From: JALZAI01 sp038212215
Lineage (GTDB): Bacteria > Actinomycetota > Actinomycetes > Mycobacteriales > Jatrophihabitantaceae
Direction of reading: 5' to 3'
DNA: 64,000 bases
Assembly: GCA_038212215.1 (NCBI GenBank)
Contig: JBBQUT010000014.1
Span: 37,601 to 101,600, forward strand
The translations under genes were made by a program, and so were the position numbers. Below the pieces are notes generated by a model. It worked only from the letters and a program-made list of their open reading frames with translations, searched no databases and was not told where the DNA came from. Shown one piece after another: positions 25,191 to 33,668 of this stretch (the first letter of the stretch is position 1; each line of letters opens with the position of its first letter).

Positions 25191-26415
25191 CTGGCACCGG
25201 CCGGACGTCGTCGTCGTCGGCGCCGGGCTCGCCGGTCTGAACGCGGCCCGGCTGCTCTGCGCGGCGGGGTTGGAGGTGGCCGTTCTCGAAGCGGGCGACG
25301 CGGCGGGTGGACGGGTACGCACCGACCGCGTCGACGGGGTGCTGCTCGATCGCGGGTTCCAACTGTTCAACCCCGCCTACCCGCAAGCGCCGCGCGTCTT
25401 CGACCTCGACGCGTTACAGCTGCGGACGTTCGGGGCCGGCGTGATGGTCGCGCACGGCAACACCCGCCAGGTGCTCGCGGACCCGCGCCGCATGCCGCGC
25501 GAAGCTCTCAGCGCAGTGCGCCTGCCCATCGGCTCGCTGCGCGAGAAACTCGCGTTCGCCCGGTGGGCGGCCGTGGTCGGCTTCGGTCGAGCGGATCGGA
25601 TCAAGCGGCAACCCGACACCAGCCTCGCCGAGGGGCTGCGCGCCCGCGGGCTGACCGGTGCGCTGACCACCGGGGTGCTGCGCCCGTTCCTGGCCGGAGT
25701 ACTAGCCGAGGACGAGTTCGCGACATCGTTGCGCCTGGCCGAATTGCTGGTGCGCTCGTTCGTGCGCGGCACGCCCGGTGTGCCGGCGGCCGGGATGCAG
25801 GCGTTGCCCGACCAGCTTGTCGCCGGCCTACCCGCGGGCACCCTGCACCTCAACACTCCCGTCACGACGGTGCGGCCGGGTTCGCTCGACTCGGCCGAGG
25901 GCATCTGGCAGCCGCGCGCCGTGCTCGTCGCAGCCGGCCCGCTCGCGTCCGCCGCGCTGATCGGCGCTCCCGCGCCGTACGTCCGCGCGCTGACCACCTT
26001 CTATCACCTGGCGCCCCGATCACCGGCGAAGAAGCCCTTGCTACACGTCGACTCGGATCGACGCGGGCCGCTGGTGAACACTGCGGTGATCACCGATGCT
26101 GCGCCGAGCTACGCGCCCGGGCGCACCCTGATCGCGTCGACCGTCCTCGGCGAACGCCCCGACGTCGAGCTCGAAGCTCGCACCCACGCGGCGCTCGTCT
26201 ACGGCGTGGACGTCACGGGCTGGGAGCACATTGCGACCTATCCGATCGCCGCAGCGCTCCCGGCCACCCCGCCCGGCACCGCGCTGCGCAGGCCGGTCGC
26301 TCTCGGCGACGGGCTGTTCACGGCGGGCGACCATCGCGACACCGCCTCCATCCAGGGCGCGCTCGTGTCGGGTCGGCGCGCAGCCGCCGCTGTGCGCACT
26401 TACCTCGGAGCCTGA
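25132..26415 (+). CDS. FAD-dependent amine oxidase / phytoene-desaturase-like oxidoreductase
   Basis: A 427-residue flavoprotein. After a repeat-encoded leader (MSERSERTNVTGLRRPNE) the FAD-binding Rossmann motif DVVVVGAGLAGLNAARLL and the GG-doublet motif AGDAAGGRVRTDRVDG follow. The C-terminal FAD contact is ALGDGLFTAGDHRDTASIQG with ALVSGRRAA. The middle is a divergent substrate domain (EKLAFARWAAVVGFG..., GVPAAGMQALPDQLVAGLPA). The family includes protoporphyrinogen oxidases, phytoene desaturases and monoamine oxidases; the substrate here is unknown. The leader has no counterpart in typical family members, so a downstream start near the WHRP segment cannot be excluded. It converges on the acyl-CoA dehydrogenase. 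Confidence 0.88.
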   Translation: MSERSERTNVTGLRRPNEGSWHRPDVVVVGAGLAGLNAARLLCAAGLEVAVLEAGDAAGGRVRTDRVDGVLLDRGFQLFNPAYPQAPRVFDLDALQLRTFGAGVMVAHGNTRQVLADPRRMPREALSAVRLPIGSLREKLAFARWAAVVGFGRADRIKRQPDTSLAEGLRARGLTGALTTGVLRPFLAGVLAEDEFATSLRLAELLVRSFVRGTPGVPAAGMQALPDQLVAGLPAGTLHLNTPVTTVRPGSLDSAEGIWQPRAVLVAAGPLASAALIGAPAPYVRALTTFYHLAPRSPAKKPLLHVDSDRRGPLVNTAVITDAAPSYAPGRTLIASTVLGERPDVELEARTHAALVYGVDVTGWEHIATYPIAAALPATPPGTALRRPVALGDGLFTAGDHRDTASIQGALVSGRRAAAAVRTYLGA

Positions 26416-27612
26416 TTACGCGCGGTACTCCTTCAGCAAGCCGCGGCTGATGATCGTCTTTTGAATCTCGGACGTACCTTCACCGATGAGCAAGAACGGC
26501 GCCTCACGCATCAGCCGTTCGATCTCGTATTCCTTCGAATAGCCGTAGCCGCCGTGAATTCGGAACGAATCCTGGGTCACTTCGGCGCAGTATTCCGAGG
26601 CGAGCAGCTTCGCCATTCCCGCCTCGACATCGTTGCGCTCGCCCGCGTCCTTCAGGCGCGCTGCGTTCACCATCATCAGGTGCGCTGCCTCGACCTTGGT
26701 CGCCATCTCGGCGAGCTTGAACGCGACGGCCTGATGATCGGCGATCTGTTTGCCGAAGGTCTTGCGCTGCTGGGCGTAGCGAATCGCGAGTTCGAAAGCA
26801 CGGATCGAAATGCCGCAAGCGCGTGCGGCAACATTCACGCGGCCGACCTCAACGCCGTCCATCATCTGGTAGAAACCGCGGCCCCGCCCCGCCGCGCCGC
26901 CGAGCACGCAGTCCGCCGGCACGTGCACGCCGTCCAAGATCATCTCGGTGGTCTCGACGCCCTTGTAGCCCATCTTGTCGATCTTGCCGGGAATGGTCAG
27001 GCCGGGCCGTGTCTCGCCGAAGCCGGGATCCTTCTCGATAAGAAAGGTCGTCATGTTCTTGTAGACCGAATCGGCGCCGAGGTCGTCCTTGACGAGGGTC
27101 GCAACCACGCGCGAGCGCGCTCCGTTGGTCAGCCACATCTTCTGCCCGTCGAGCACAAAACCTTCTGCCGCGGGCTTTGCGCGCGACTTGATCGCCGCGA
27201 CGTCCGAGCCGCAGTCTGGTTCGCTCATCGAGAAGGCACCGCGAACCTCACCGGCGGCCATCTTCGGCAGCAGCCGCTGCTTCTGCTCGTCCGTACCGTG
27301 CTGATTGATCATGTAAGCGACGATGAAGTGGGTGTTGATGACACCCGACACCGACATCCAGCCACGCGCGATCTGCTCAACCACAAGGGCATACGTGAGC
27401 AGCGACTCGCCGAGCCCGCCGTACTGCTCGGGGATCGTCAGGCCGAACAGCCCCATCTCCGTCATGCCGGCGACGATCGCTTCGGGAAACTCGTCCTTGT
27501 GCTCGAGTTCGGTCGCGTACGGCAGAATCTCCTTTTCCACAAAGATTCTTACCGCCGAGATGATCTCAATCTGGACGTCTGTCAATCCTGCGGTCTGAGC
27601 AAGGCGAGCCAT
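26416..27612 (-). CDS. Acyl-CoA dehydrogenase (short branched-chain / FadE19-like)
   Basis: A 398-residue flavoenzyme with the family layout. It has an N-terminal helical domain (VRIFVEKEILPYATELEHKD, PEQYGGLGESLLTYALVVEQ) and a middle beta domain with AFSMSEPDCGSDVAAIKSRA and KMWLTNGARS. The C-terminal helical domain contains VGRVNVAARACGISIRAFEL, QQRKTFGKQIADHQAV and IHGGYGYSKEYEIERLMREA; the base would be in EGTSEIQKTII. It introduces a double bond into an acyl-CoA, probably branched-chain, passing electrons to ETF. The start at MARLAQTAG is chosen because homology begins there. A CitE-like lyase gene lies 50 bp upstream on the same strand, a pairing known from branched-chain acyl-CoA catabolic loci. 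Confidence 0.93.
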   Translation of the reverse strand: MARLAQTAGLTDVQIEIISAVRIFVEKEILPYATELEHKDEFPEAIVAGMTEMGLFGLTIPEQYGGLGESLLTYALVVEQIARGWMSVSGVINTHFIVAYMINQHGTDEQKQRLLPKMAAGEVRGAFSMSEPDCGSDVAAIKSRAKPAAEGFVLDGQKMWLTNGARSRVVATLVKDDLGADSVYKNMTTFLIEKDPGFGETRPGLTIPGKIDKMGYKGVETTEMILDGVHVPADCVLGGAAGRGRGFYQMMDGVEVGRVNVAARACGISIRAFELAIRYAQQRKTFGKQIADHQAVAFKLAEMATKVEAAHLMMVNAARLKDAGERNDVEAGMAKLLASEYCAEVTQDSFRIHGGYGYSKEYEIERLMREAPFLLIGEGTSEIQKTIISRGLLKEYRA

Positions 27613-27661
27613 ATTTCGAGTATCCCTTGTCCTAGCAGTGCTGGAGCGTGAATGGCAGCGG

Positions 27662-28621
27662 TCAGCTTTGCGGCGGCTCGAAGGACGAGGTGCGCACCAT
27701 GCCGGCCGCACGACCCTTGCCGGAGATGACGAGCGCCATCTTCCGCGATGCCTCGTCAATCATCTCCTCCCCCAACATTGCCGAACCCTTCTTGCCGCCG
27801 GCCTCGGACGTCGCCCATTCGTAGGCGTCCAGGATCAGCTCGGCGTGGTCGTAGTCGGCCTGCGAGGGCGCGTACACCTCGTTGGCGATGCCGACCTGAT
27901 CCGGATGCAGCACCCACTTGCCGTCGAAGCCGAGCGCGGCCGAGCGCGATGCCACGCGCCGGAAACCATCCGCGTCGCGGATTTGCAGGTAAGGCCCGTC
28001 GATCGCCTGCAGATCGTTCGCACGCGCCGCCATCAGGATCGACATGAGGATGTGGTGGTAGGCGTCGCCCACGTCGTACCCGGGTGGCTGCTCGCCGACG
28101 ACGAGCGACTTCATGTTGATCGAGGCCATGAAATCCGCTGGGCCGAAGATCAGCGTCTGCACCCGCGGCGAAGCCTTCGCGATCGCGTCGATGGCAATCA
28201 ACCCCTGCGCGTTCTCGATCTGCGCCTCGATGCCGATCTTGCCGACCGCATAGCCCATCGTCTTCTCGATCTGGGTCATCAGGATGTCGAGGGTCACCAC
28301 CTGGTCGGCGCTTTGCACCTTCGGCAGCATGATCGCGTCGAGATTCGGACCGGCGCCCTCGACGACCTCGACGACGTCGCGATAGGTCCAGTGCGTCGTC
28401 CAGTCGTTGACCCGCACGACCCGGATCTTGTCTCCCCACCCGCCGTCGTTGAGCGCTGCGACGATGTTCTTGCGCGCACCTGGCTTGGCCAGCGGAGCAC
28501 ACGCGTCTTCGAGGTCGAGGAACACCTGGTCGGCATCGAGTCCCTTCGCCTTTTCCAGGAACCGGGGATTGCTGCCGGGAACGGCAAGACACGATCTGCG
28601 CGGACGAAGCGTTGGGCTCAT
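27662..28621 (-). CDS. citE: CitE-like HpcH/HpaI-family acyl-CoA lyase
   Basis: A 319-residue TIM-barrel protein: RRSCLAVPGSNPRFLEKAKG, LDADQVFLDLEDACAPLAKP with the metal-binding acidic cluster, KIRVVRVNDW (CoA/substrate arginine), IGIEAQIENAQGLIAIDAIA with the second metal glutamate, and IFGPADFMASI. The family cleaves or condenses malyl-, citramalyl- or HMG-type CoA esters with Mg2+. As part of citrate lyase it would need CitD and CitF, which are absent here, so a stand-alone beta-hydroxyacyl-CoA lyase is more likely. It is upstream of the acyl-CoA dehydrogenase and probably in one transcript with it. It is divergent from the MgtE-N gene. Confidence 0.9.
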   Translation of the reverse strand: MSPTLRPRRSCLAVPGSNPRFLEKAKGLDADQVFLDLEDACAPLAKPGARKNIVAALNDGGWGDKIRVVRVNDWTTHWTYRDVVEVVEGAGPNLDAIMLPKVQSADQVVTLDILMTQIEKTMGYAVGKIGIEAQIENAQGLIAIDAIAKASPRVQTLIFGPADFMASINMKSLVVGEQPPGYDVGDAYHHILMSILMAARANDLQAIDGPYLQIRDADGFRRVASRSAALGFDGKWVLHPDQVGIANEVYAPSQADYDHAELILDAYEWATSEAGGKKGSAMLGEEMIDEASRKMALVISGKGRAAGMVRTSSFEPPQS

Positions 28622-28733
28622 TTGATCAGCTTGCCTACTCAGAGCGTGCCGCGCCAACCCACGTGTCGGCGGACTCACACGTCCGGCTCGGCTGGCACAC
28701 CGACTAATCTGCAAAGGTGACCCAGGGGCTTCG

Positions 28734-29990
28734 GTGAGTTCGGCGTCGCGCGTCTTTATCGCCCGGCTGGCCGGAATCGGCGTCTTTGACCCCAGCGGAG
28801 ATCAACTCGGCAAGGTCCGCGACGCGGTGACGGCCCTGCGTGTCGACCGCAAGCCCCCCCGAATTCTCGGCCTCGTGCTGGAAATGCAACAGCGGCACCG
28901 GATTTTCGTCCCGATGGGACGGGTGACCCGCATCGAGCCCGACCAGGTTGTGCTTTCCAGCGGGACGATCAACATGCGCAGTTTCGAGCGCCGGTCCAGC
29001 GAGACGCTGGTGCTGGCCGAATTGCTCGACCGCACGGTCACCCTGCGCGAGGGCGGCGCCCAGGCCAGCATCGTCGATCTCGGCATGGAGCCCAATCGCC
29101 ACCGGGACTGGGTGATCTCGCGGCTGGCCGTGCGCACCACCGCCCCGCGCCTGACCCGGCGCCGGGGCCAGCTCTCGCAGGTCGACTGGAACGAGGTCGA
29201 CGGCCTGGCGCTGCCGGAAAAGAACCAGGGCACCGACGCGCTGCTGTCCACGCTGTCTGATCTTCGGGCGGCCGACGTCGCGCACGCCCTCGCCGACATG
29301 CCGGACAAGCGGGTGCTGGAAGTGGTTGCCGGACTCGGCGACGAGCGGCTGGCCGACGTCCTGCAGGAGATGGAGGAGGACGACCAGGTCAAGGTCCTCG
29401 CCTCGCTCAACGACGAGCGCGCCGCCGACATCCTCGAGGCCATGGACGACGACGACGCCGCCGATCTGCTCGGCGAGATGCCCGCCGCCGACCAGCAGCG
29501 GCTGTTGCAGTTGATGGAGCCCGACGAAGCCGCGCCGGTGCGCCGGCTGATGAGCTACGCCGACTACACGGCCGGCGGGTTGATGACCTCTGAGCCGGTG
29601 ATCATGCTGCCGGACGCGACGGTCGCCGAGGCCCTGGCGATGGTGCGCAATCCGGAACTGTCGCCCGCCGTCGCCGCCCAGGTCTTCGTGGTTCGCGCGC
29701 CGCAGGCCACGCCGACCGGGAAGTTCCTCGGCATCGCGCACCTGCAGCGCCTGCTGCGTGAGCCGCCGTCCGCACTGGTCAGCGGTGTCTGCGAGAAGGA
29801 CACCGGCACGCTGCGTCCGGACGAGTCGATCGAGGACGTCACGCGGCACCTCGCCACCTACAACCTGGTCGCCGCGCCGGTGGTGGACGACCGCAACCGC
29901 TTGCTCGGCGCGGTATCGGTCGACGACGTGCTCGACCACTTGCTGCCGGAGGGGTGGCGCGACGCGGATCGGGCGGTCGGCAGTGGCTGA
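28734..29990 (+). CDS. MgtE N-domain/CBS-domain protein without membrane domain
   Basis: A 418-residue soluble protein. The N-terminus (RVFIARLAGIGVFDPSGDQL, GKVRDAVTALRVDRK) resembles a PRC-barrel. Residues of about 165-270 form an MgtE_N superhelix with repeated acidic helices (DERLADVLQEMEEDDQVKVL, NDERAADILEAMDDDDAADL). Two CBS domains follow (GGLMTSEPVIMLPDATVAEA; GTLRPDESIEDVTRHLATYN, VAAPVVDDRNRLLGAVSVDD). True MgtE channels add a five-helix membrane domain, which is missing here. The next gene overlaps by eight bases and supplies two membrane segments, so the pair may act together in Mg2+ or nucleotide sensing. This matches the actinobacterial gene order MgtE-N/DUF1003 beside mrp. Confidence 0.9.
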   Translation: MSSASRVFIARLAGIGVFDPSGDQLGKVRDAVTALRVDRKPPRILGLVLEMQQRHRIFVPMGRVTRIEPDQVVLSSGTINMRSFERRSSETLVLAELLDRTVTLREGGAQASIVDLGMEPNRHRDWVISRLAVRTTAPRLTRRRGQLSQVDWNEVDGLALPEKNQGTDALLSTLSDLRAADVAHALADMPDKRVLEVVAGLGDERLADVLQEMEEDDQVKVLASLNDERAADILEAMDDDDAADLLGEMPAADQQRLLQLMEPDEAAPVRRLMSYADYTAGGLMTSEPVIMLPDATVAEALAMVRNPELSPAVAAQVFVVRAPQATPTGKFLGIAHLQRLLREPPSALVSGVCEKDTGTLRPDESIEDVTRHLATYNLVAAPVVDDRNRLLGAVSVDDVLDHLLPEGWRDADRAVGSG

Positions 29991-30456
29991 GGCCCGCTCG
30001 CGGCTCGACCAGCCGAAGGTCGAGCGCGGGCCACGGCTGCGCTACGACGCCGACGCGTTCGGCCGGCTCACCGAGCGCGTCGCACGCTTCCTCGGGACCG
30101 GCCGCTACCTCGTCTACCAGTCGATCGCGATCATCCTGTGGGTGCTGTTCAACACGGTGACCCCGAGGTCGTGGCGTTTCGACCCGTACACCTTCACCTT
30201 TCTCACGCTCATCCTCTCGTTGCAGGCTGCTTACGCCGCGCCGTTGATCCTGCTGGCGCAGAACCGGCAGGACGACCGCGACCGGGTCAACCTCGAAGCA
30301 GACCGCGACGAGGCGCGCCAGTCCAAGGCGGATCTGGACTACCTCGCCCGCGAGATCGCCGCGATCCGGATGGCGGTCGGCGAGGTGGCCACCCGTGACT
30401 TCCTTCGCTCGGAACTGGCCCGCGAGGCGCGTGAGCGCGGGTCGGCTGAGGACTGA
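29983..30456 (+). CDS. DUF1003 two-TM membrane protein
   Basis: From GTG 29983 the protein has 157 residues. Two adjacent hydrophobic segments (YLVYQSIAIILWVLFNTVTP and FTFLTLILSLQAAYAAPLIL) match the DUF1003 core, with the conserved FDPYTFTFLTLILSLQAAYA. A charged C-terminal coiled-coil-like region follows (NRQDDRDRVNLEADRDEARQ, LAREIAAIRMAVGEVATRDF). The start overlaps the end of the MgtE-N/CBS gene, so translation is coupled. The function of DUF1003 is not established; a membrane anchor or partner for the soluble MgtE-N protein is my inference. It converges on azlD nine bases away. Confidence 0.9.
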   Translation: MAEARSRLDQPKVERGPRLRYDADAFGRLTERVARFLGTGRYLVYQSIAIILWVLFNTVTPRSWRFDPYTFTFLTLILSLQAAYAAPLILLAQNRQDDRDRVNLEADRDEARQSKADLDYLAREIAAIRMAVGEVATRDFLRSELAREARERGSAED

Positions 30457-30465
30457 GCTGCCCGT

Positions 30466-30771
30466 TCAGGCCAGTCGCAACAGCGCCGTGGTCAGTGCGG
30501 CAGCGATGACGACGATCAGGAACGGCAGGCGCCGCCAGACCGCGAACGCGCCCACCGCGAGCCCCGCCAGGCGCGGCCCATCGAAGTCCCAATGCCGGCC
30601 TGCTGCAACCGCTTGCACCACGACAAGGGCGGCGAGCAAGGCGACGGGAAGCAGCTCGACGCTGCTGCGCACCCGCTGGTGTTCGCTCAGCCGCGTCGGC
30701 ACGAGGTAGCCGGCCAACTTGAGCAGGTAACATCCGCCCCCGGTTGCGAGCACGAGCAGCCAGAGGTTCAT
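30466..30771 (-). CDS. azlD: AzlD-family branched-chain amino acid exporter small subunit
   Basis: A 101-residue membrane protein with about four hydrophobic segments: MNLWLLVLATGGGCYLLKLA, LLPVALLAALVVVQAV, LAGLAVGAFAVWRRLPFLIV and VIAAALTTALL. Length, position directly after azlC and a 4-base overlap (ATGA) identify it as AzlD, the small partner of AzlC. Together they export branched-chain amino acids or analogues. It is last in a marR-azlC-azlD operon. Confidence 0.9.
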   Translation of the reverse strand: MNLWLLVLATGGGCYLLKLAGYLVPTRLSEHQRVRSSVELLPVALLAALVVVQAVAAGRHWDFDGPRLAGLAVGAFAVWRRLPFLIVVIAAALTTALLRLA

Positions 30772-31448
30772 GCCCGAGCCCCCGTCGGATTCCGAAACAG
30801 TCCGCCGAGCAGCAGCGCGGCGCACGCAGCGAGCACCGGGACGCCGGGGGCCACCACCGGCACCAGCGCAAACGCGATCACCGCCCCCGCGAGGGCAATT
30901 GTGCGCTCCAGGCGTCCGGCCCACAGCCGCGGCGCGAGCAGCGCGAGGAAGGCGGCCGGGACCACCGCGTCGAGTCCGAACCGGGACGGGTCACCGAGCG
31001 CCCCGGCGCTCAACGCCGCCGCGAGCGTCGTCACGTTCCAGACCACGAAGACCGACCCGAACGTCCACCAGAAGGCGAGCCGGGCAAGCCCGTCGCACGG
31101 CTGGGCCTGCGCCATCGCCGTCGACTCGTCAATCGTGCCGTGTGCGGCGAGTAGGCGCCGCGCGCCGCGCACACGCAGCAACGGCGCCATCCGCATGGCG
31201 TAGAGCGCATTGCGCGCGCCGAGCAGCAGGCCACCACCGAGGGCGGCGAACGCCGAGCCACCCCCCGCGATCACGCCGACCACCGCGAACTGCGTCCCAC
31301 CGGTGAACGCCACCAGCGACAGCAAGCAGGTCTGCAGCGTCGACAGCCCGGCGGCGATCGCTGCCGCCCCGAACGCGAACCCGTAGACGCCGACGGCGAC
31401 GCCGACGCCGACGCTGTTGCGGATCACCGAGCGGCGCTCGGCCGGCAT
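30768..31448 (-). CDS. azlC: AzlC-family branched-chain amino acid exporter large subunit
   Basis: A 226-residue polytopic protein with the AzlC core: GVAVGVYGFAFGAAAIAAGL, LLSLVAFTGGTQFAVVGVIA and LLLGARNALYAMRMAPLL, then RRLLAAHGTIDESTAMAQAQ. The ATG overlaps the marR stop (TGATG), and its own stop overlaps azlD, so all three genes are translationally coupled. With AzlD it forms a branched-chain amino acid exporter. The upstream MarR protein is the obvious regulator. A GTG one codon upstream is an alternative start. Confidence 0.92.
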   Translation of the reverse strand: MPAERRSVIRNSVGVGVAVGVYGFAFGAAAIAAGLSTLQTCLLSLVAFTGGTQFAVVGVIAGGGSAFAALGGGLLLGARNALYAMRMAPLLRVRGARRLLAAHGTIDESTAMAQAQPCDGLARLAFWWTFGSVFVVWNVTTLAAALSAGALGDPSRFGLDAVVPAAFLALLAPRLWAGRLERTIALAGAVIAFALVPVVAPGVPVLAACAALLLGGLFRNPTGARA

Positions 31449-31930
31449 CACGCGTCGCCGTTGGGCTCGCGCTCGACCTCTTCGGCGACGCGCGCGAGCA
31501 TCCGTCCGAGCACCTGCAGCTCGTCGTCGTCGAAATGCGCAAGCCAGTGCCGCTGCACGCCGGCGAGGTGGACCGGCGCAGCCTCGCGCAACCGCCGGAC
31601 ACCGTCGAGGGTCAGCACGGTATACGTGCCACGGGCATCGGCCGGCGCCGGCTCGCGCCGTACCAGGCCGGCGACCGCGATCCGGTCTACCAACCGGGTC
31701 AGCCCGGATCGCGAGATCAACACACGGTCGGCCAGTTGCGCCATCCGTAACCGCCGGTCCGGTGCCTCCGCGAGCTGCAGCAGCACGTCGTACCAGCTCA
31801 ACGGCAGGCTGGTCATCGCTTCCAGCTCACGCGCCAGCTCGCGCGTGACCACCGAATGGGCGCGCAGGAACGAGCGCCATGCGGCCACCTGCCAGCCCGT
31901 CGGATCCGGTACCGATGCACGCTCGTCCAC
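31448..31930 (-). CDS. MarR-family transcriptional regulator
   Basis: A 160-residue winged-helix protein: ELEAMTSLPLSWYDVLLQLA, RRLRMAQLADRVLISRSGLT with RLVDRIAVAGLVRREPAPAD (recognition helix and wing), and a C-terminal dimerisation helix ending VAEEVEREPN. The acidic wing DARGTYTVLT is typical. It is first in the operon with azlCD and divergent from mrp, 44 bp away, so it may repress its own operon and perhaps influence mrp. The start is GTG. The inducer is unknown. Confidence 0.9.
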   Translation of the reverse strand: MDERASVPDPTGWQVAAWRSFLRAHSVVTRELARELEAMTSLPLSWYDVLLQLAEAPDRRLRMAQLADRVLISRSGLTRLVDRIAVAGLVRREPAPADARGTYTVLTLDGVRRLREAAPVHLAGVQRHWLAHFDDDELQVLGRMLARVAEEVEREPNGDA

Positions 31931-31974
31931 TCAACCAATGTAGGGGGCCGCGGGGCGCACGTAGGATCGGCGTC

Positions 31975-33108
31975 GTGCCATTACCCCTCGAAGCTGACGT
32001 CCGTGCCGCGCTCGCCACGGTGAACGACCCGGAGATCCGCCGTCCGATCACCGAGCTGAACATGGTCGAGTCTGTCGTCGTGGACGGCGCGACGGTGCGC
32101 GTCGGCGTGCTGCTGACGGTCGCGGGCTGCCCGATGAAGGCCGAGCTCACCCGGGCCGTCACCACTGCCGTCTCGCGGGTCGACGGGGTGGACGAGGTCG
32201 ACGTGCACCTCGGCGTGATGAGCGACGAGCAGCGCACGGCCCTGCGACAGCACTTACGCGGCGACGCGCCGACCAACGAGATTCCCTTTGCCCAGCCGGG
32301 ATCGCGCACCCGGGTGTATGCGGTCGCGTCCGGGAAGGGCGGCGTCGGCAAGTCGTCAGTGACGGTCAACCTGGCAGTGTCGCTCGCCGCGCGCGGGCTC
32401 TCGGTAGGCGTGCTGGACGCCGACATCTACGGCTTCTCGGTGCCGCGGATGCTCGGCGTGACCGGAAAACCGACCCAGGTCGAACAAATGATCATGCCGC
32501 CGGTCGCCCATGACGTGAAAGTCATCTCTATCGGCATGTTCACGCCTGGCAACACTGCCGTGGTGTGGCGTGGGCCGATGCTGCACCGCGCGCTGCAGCA
32601 GTTCCTCGCGGACGTGTTCTGGGGTGAGCTGGACGTGCTGCTGATGGATTTGCCGCCGGGTACGGGCGACATCGCGATCTCGGTGGCCCAGCTCGTGCCG
32701 TCCGCCGAGCTGTTGGTCGTTACGACGCCGCAGCTCGCCGCACGCGAGGTGGCCGAGCGGGCCGGTTCGCTCGCGCTGCAAACGCACCAGCAGATCGTCG
32801 GTGTCGTTGAGAACATGAGCTGGCTCGACCTGCCGGACGGGTCGCGGATGGAACTGTTCGGCGCGGGCGGCGGCCAGGCGGTCGCGGATTCGCTGTCGAT
32901 CTCGACCGGCACCCGGGTGCCGCTGCTCGGTCAGGTGCCGATCGACCAGCGGGTGCGCGAAGGCGGCGACGACGGGCTTCCCGTCGTGCTCAGTGCGCCC
33001 TCCTCGCCCGCGGCGCAAGCGTTGGACGCTGTCGCGGAGCGTCTCGCGAAGCGCCAGACAAGTCTGGTCGGACGTTCGCTCGGGCTGGCCCCGGCAACCC
33101 GTGTTTGA
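31975..33108 (+). CDS. mrp: Mrp/ApbC-type P-loop ATPase, Fe-S cluster carrier family
   Basis: A 377-residue protein from GTG 31975. The N-terminal MIP18/DUF59 domain has ALATVNDPEIRRPITELNMV and TVAGCPMKAELTRAV. The MinD-like ATPase follows with the deviant Walker A ASGKGGVGKSSVTVNLAVSL, LDADIYGFSVPRMLG, and DVLLMDLPPGTGDIAISVAQ (Walker B/switch II). In well-studied homologues a CxxC pair near the end binds a shared Fe-S cluster. Here that position reads VENMSWLDLPDGSRMELFG with no cysteine, as I recall for actinobacterial Mrp proteins. Its neighbourhood (tatB, htrA, sigE) is conserved in mycobacteria. Role: probably Fe-S assembly or a related ATPase carrier function. Confidence 0.92.
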   Translation: MPLPLEADVRAALATVNDPEIRRPITELNMVESVVVDGATVRVGVLLTVAGCPMKAELTRAVTTAVSRVDGVDEVDVHLGVMSDEQRTALRQHLRGDAPTNEIPFAQPGSRTRVYAVASGKGGVGKSSVTVNLAVSLAARGLSVGVLDADIYGFSVPRMLGVTGKPTQVEQMIMPPVAHDVKVISIGMFTPGNTAVVWRGPMLHRALQQFLADVFWGELDVLLMDLPPGTGDIAISVAQLVPSAELLVVTTPQLAAREVAERAGSLALQTHQQIVGVVENMSWLDLPDGSRMELFGAGGGQAVADSLSISTGTRVPLLGQVPIDQRVREGGDDGLPVVLSAPSSPAAQALDAVAERLAKRQTSLVGRSLGLAPATRV

Positions 33109-33215
33109 CGTTTCACACTGCGTTTCGCCCTGGCGGACCTACCAGGCGAGGGATCCTCGACAAGCTGTCTCCCAGCACCACCGACCGCTGGCTTCCGCAA
33201 ACTCCCGGAGGACCT

Positions 33216-33608
33216 GTGCACATCACCCTGACCAGCGTCCTGGTCGACGACCAGGCCAAGGCGCTGTCCTTCTACACCGATGTCCTGGGCTTCGAGACGA
33301 AGCACGACATCCCGCTCGGGGAGCACCGCTGGCTGACGGTCGTGTCGCCAGACGCGCCCGATGGGGTCGAGCTGGTCCTCGAACCCGATGACCACCCGGC
33401 CGCTAAGCCCTTCAAGGCTGCGCTCGTCGAGGACGGCATCCCCGCCACCTCGTTCGGCGTCGAGGATGTCGAGCAGGAGTACCAGCGGCTGCGCGGACTT
33501 GGCGTCCACTTCACGCAACAGCCCACGGCGATGGGCCCCGTCATCACCGCCGTGCTCGATGACACCTGCGGAAACCTCATTCAGATCGCCCAGCAAGCGA
33601 CTCGTTGA
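33216..33608 (+). CDS. Glyoxalase/VOC-family protein
   Basis: A 130-residue VOC protein: MHITLTSVLVDDQAKALSFY, DVLGFETKHDIPLGEHRWLT, then ATSFGVEDVEQEYQRLRGLG, TQQPTAMGPVITAVLDDTCG and NLIQI. Two beta-alpha-beta-beta-beta units are evident, with metal ligand candidates His3, the glutamate of VELVLEPDDH and Glu/Asp near the end. Glyoxalases, dioxygenases and antibiotic-binding proteins share the fold, so the reaction cannot be named. GTG start with a CGGAGG site. It is 107 bp downstream of mrp and probably independent. Confidence 0.88.
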   Translation: MHITLTSVLVDDQAKALSFYTDVLGFETKHDIPLGEHRWLTVVSPDAPDGVELVLEPDDHPAAKPFKAALVEDGIPATSFGVEDVEQEYQRLRGLGVHFTQQPTAMGPVITAVLDDTCGNLIQIAQQATR

Positions 33609-33668
33609 GCTCCGAAACTCCTACGCACGGGCTTGTCGCACGCTGACGGGCCTCGGGCATGGACACAG

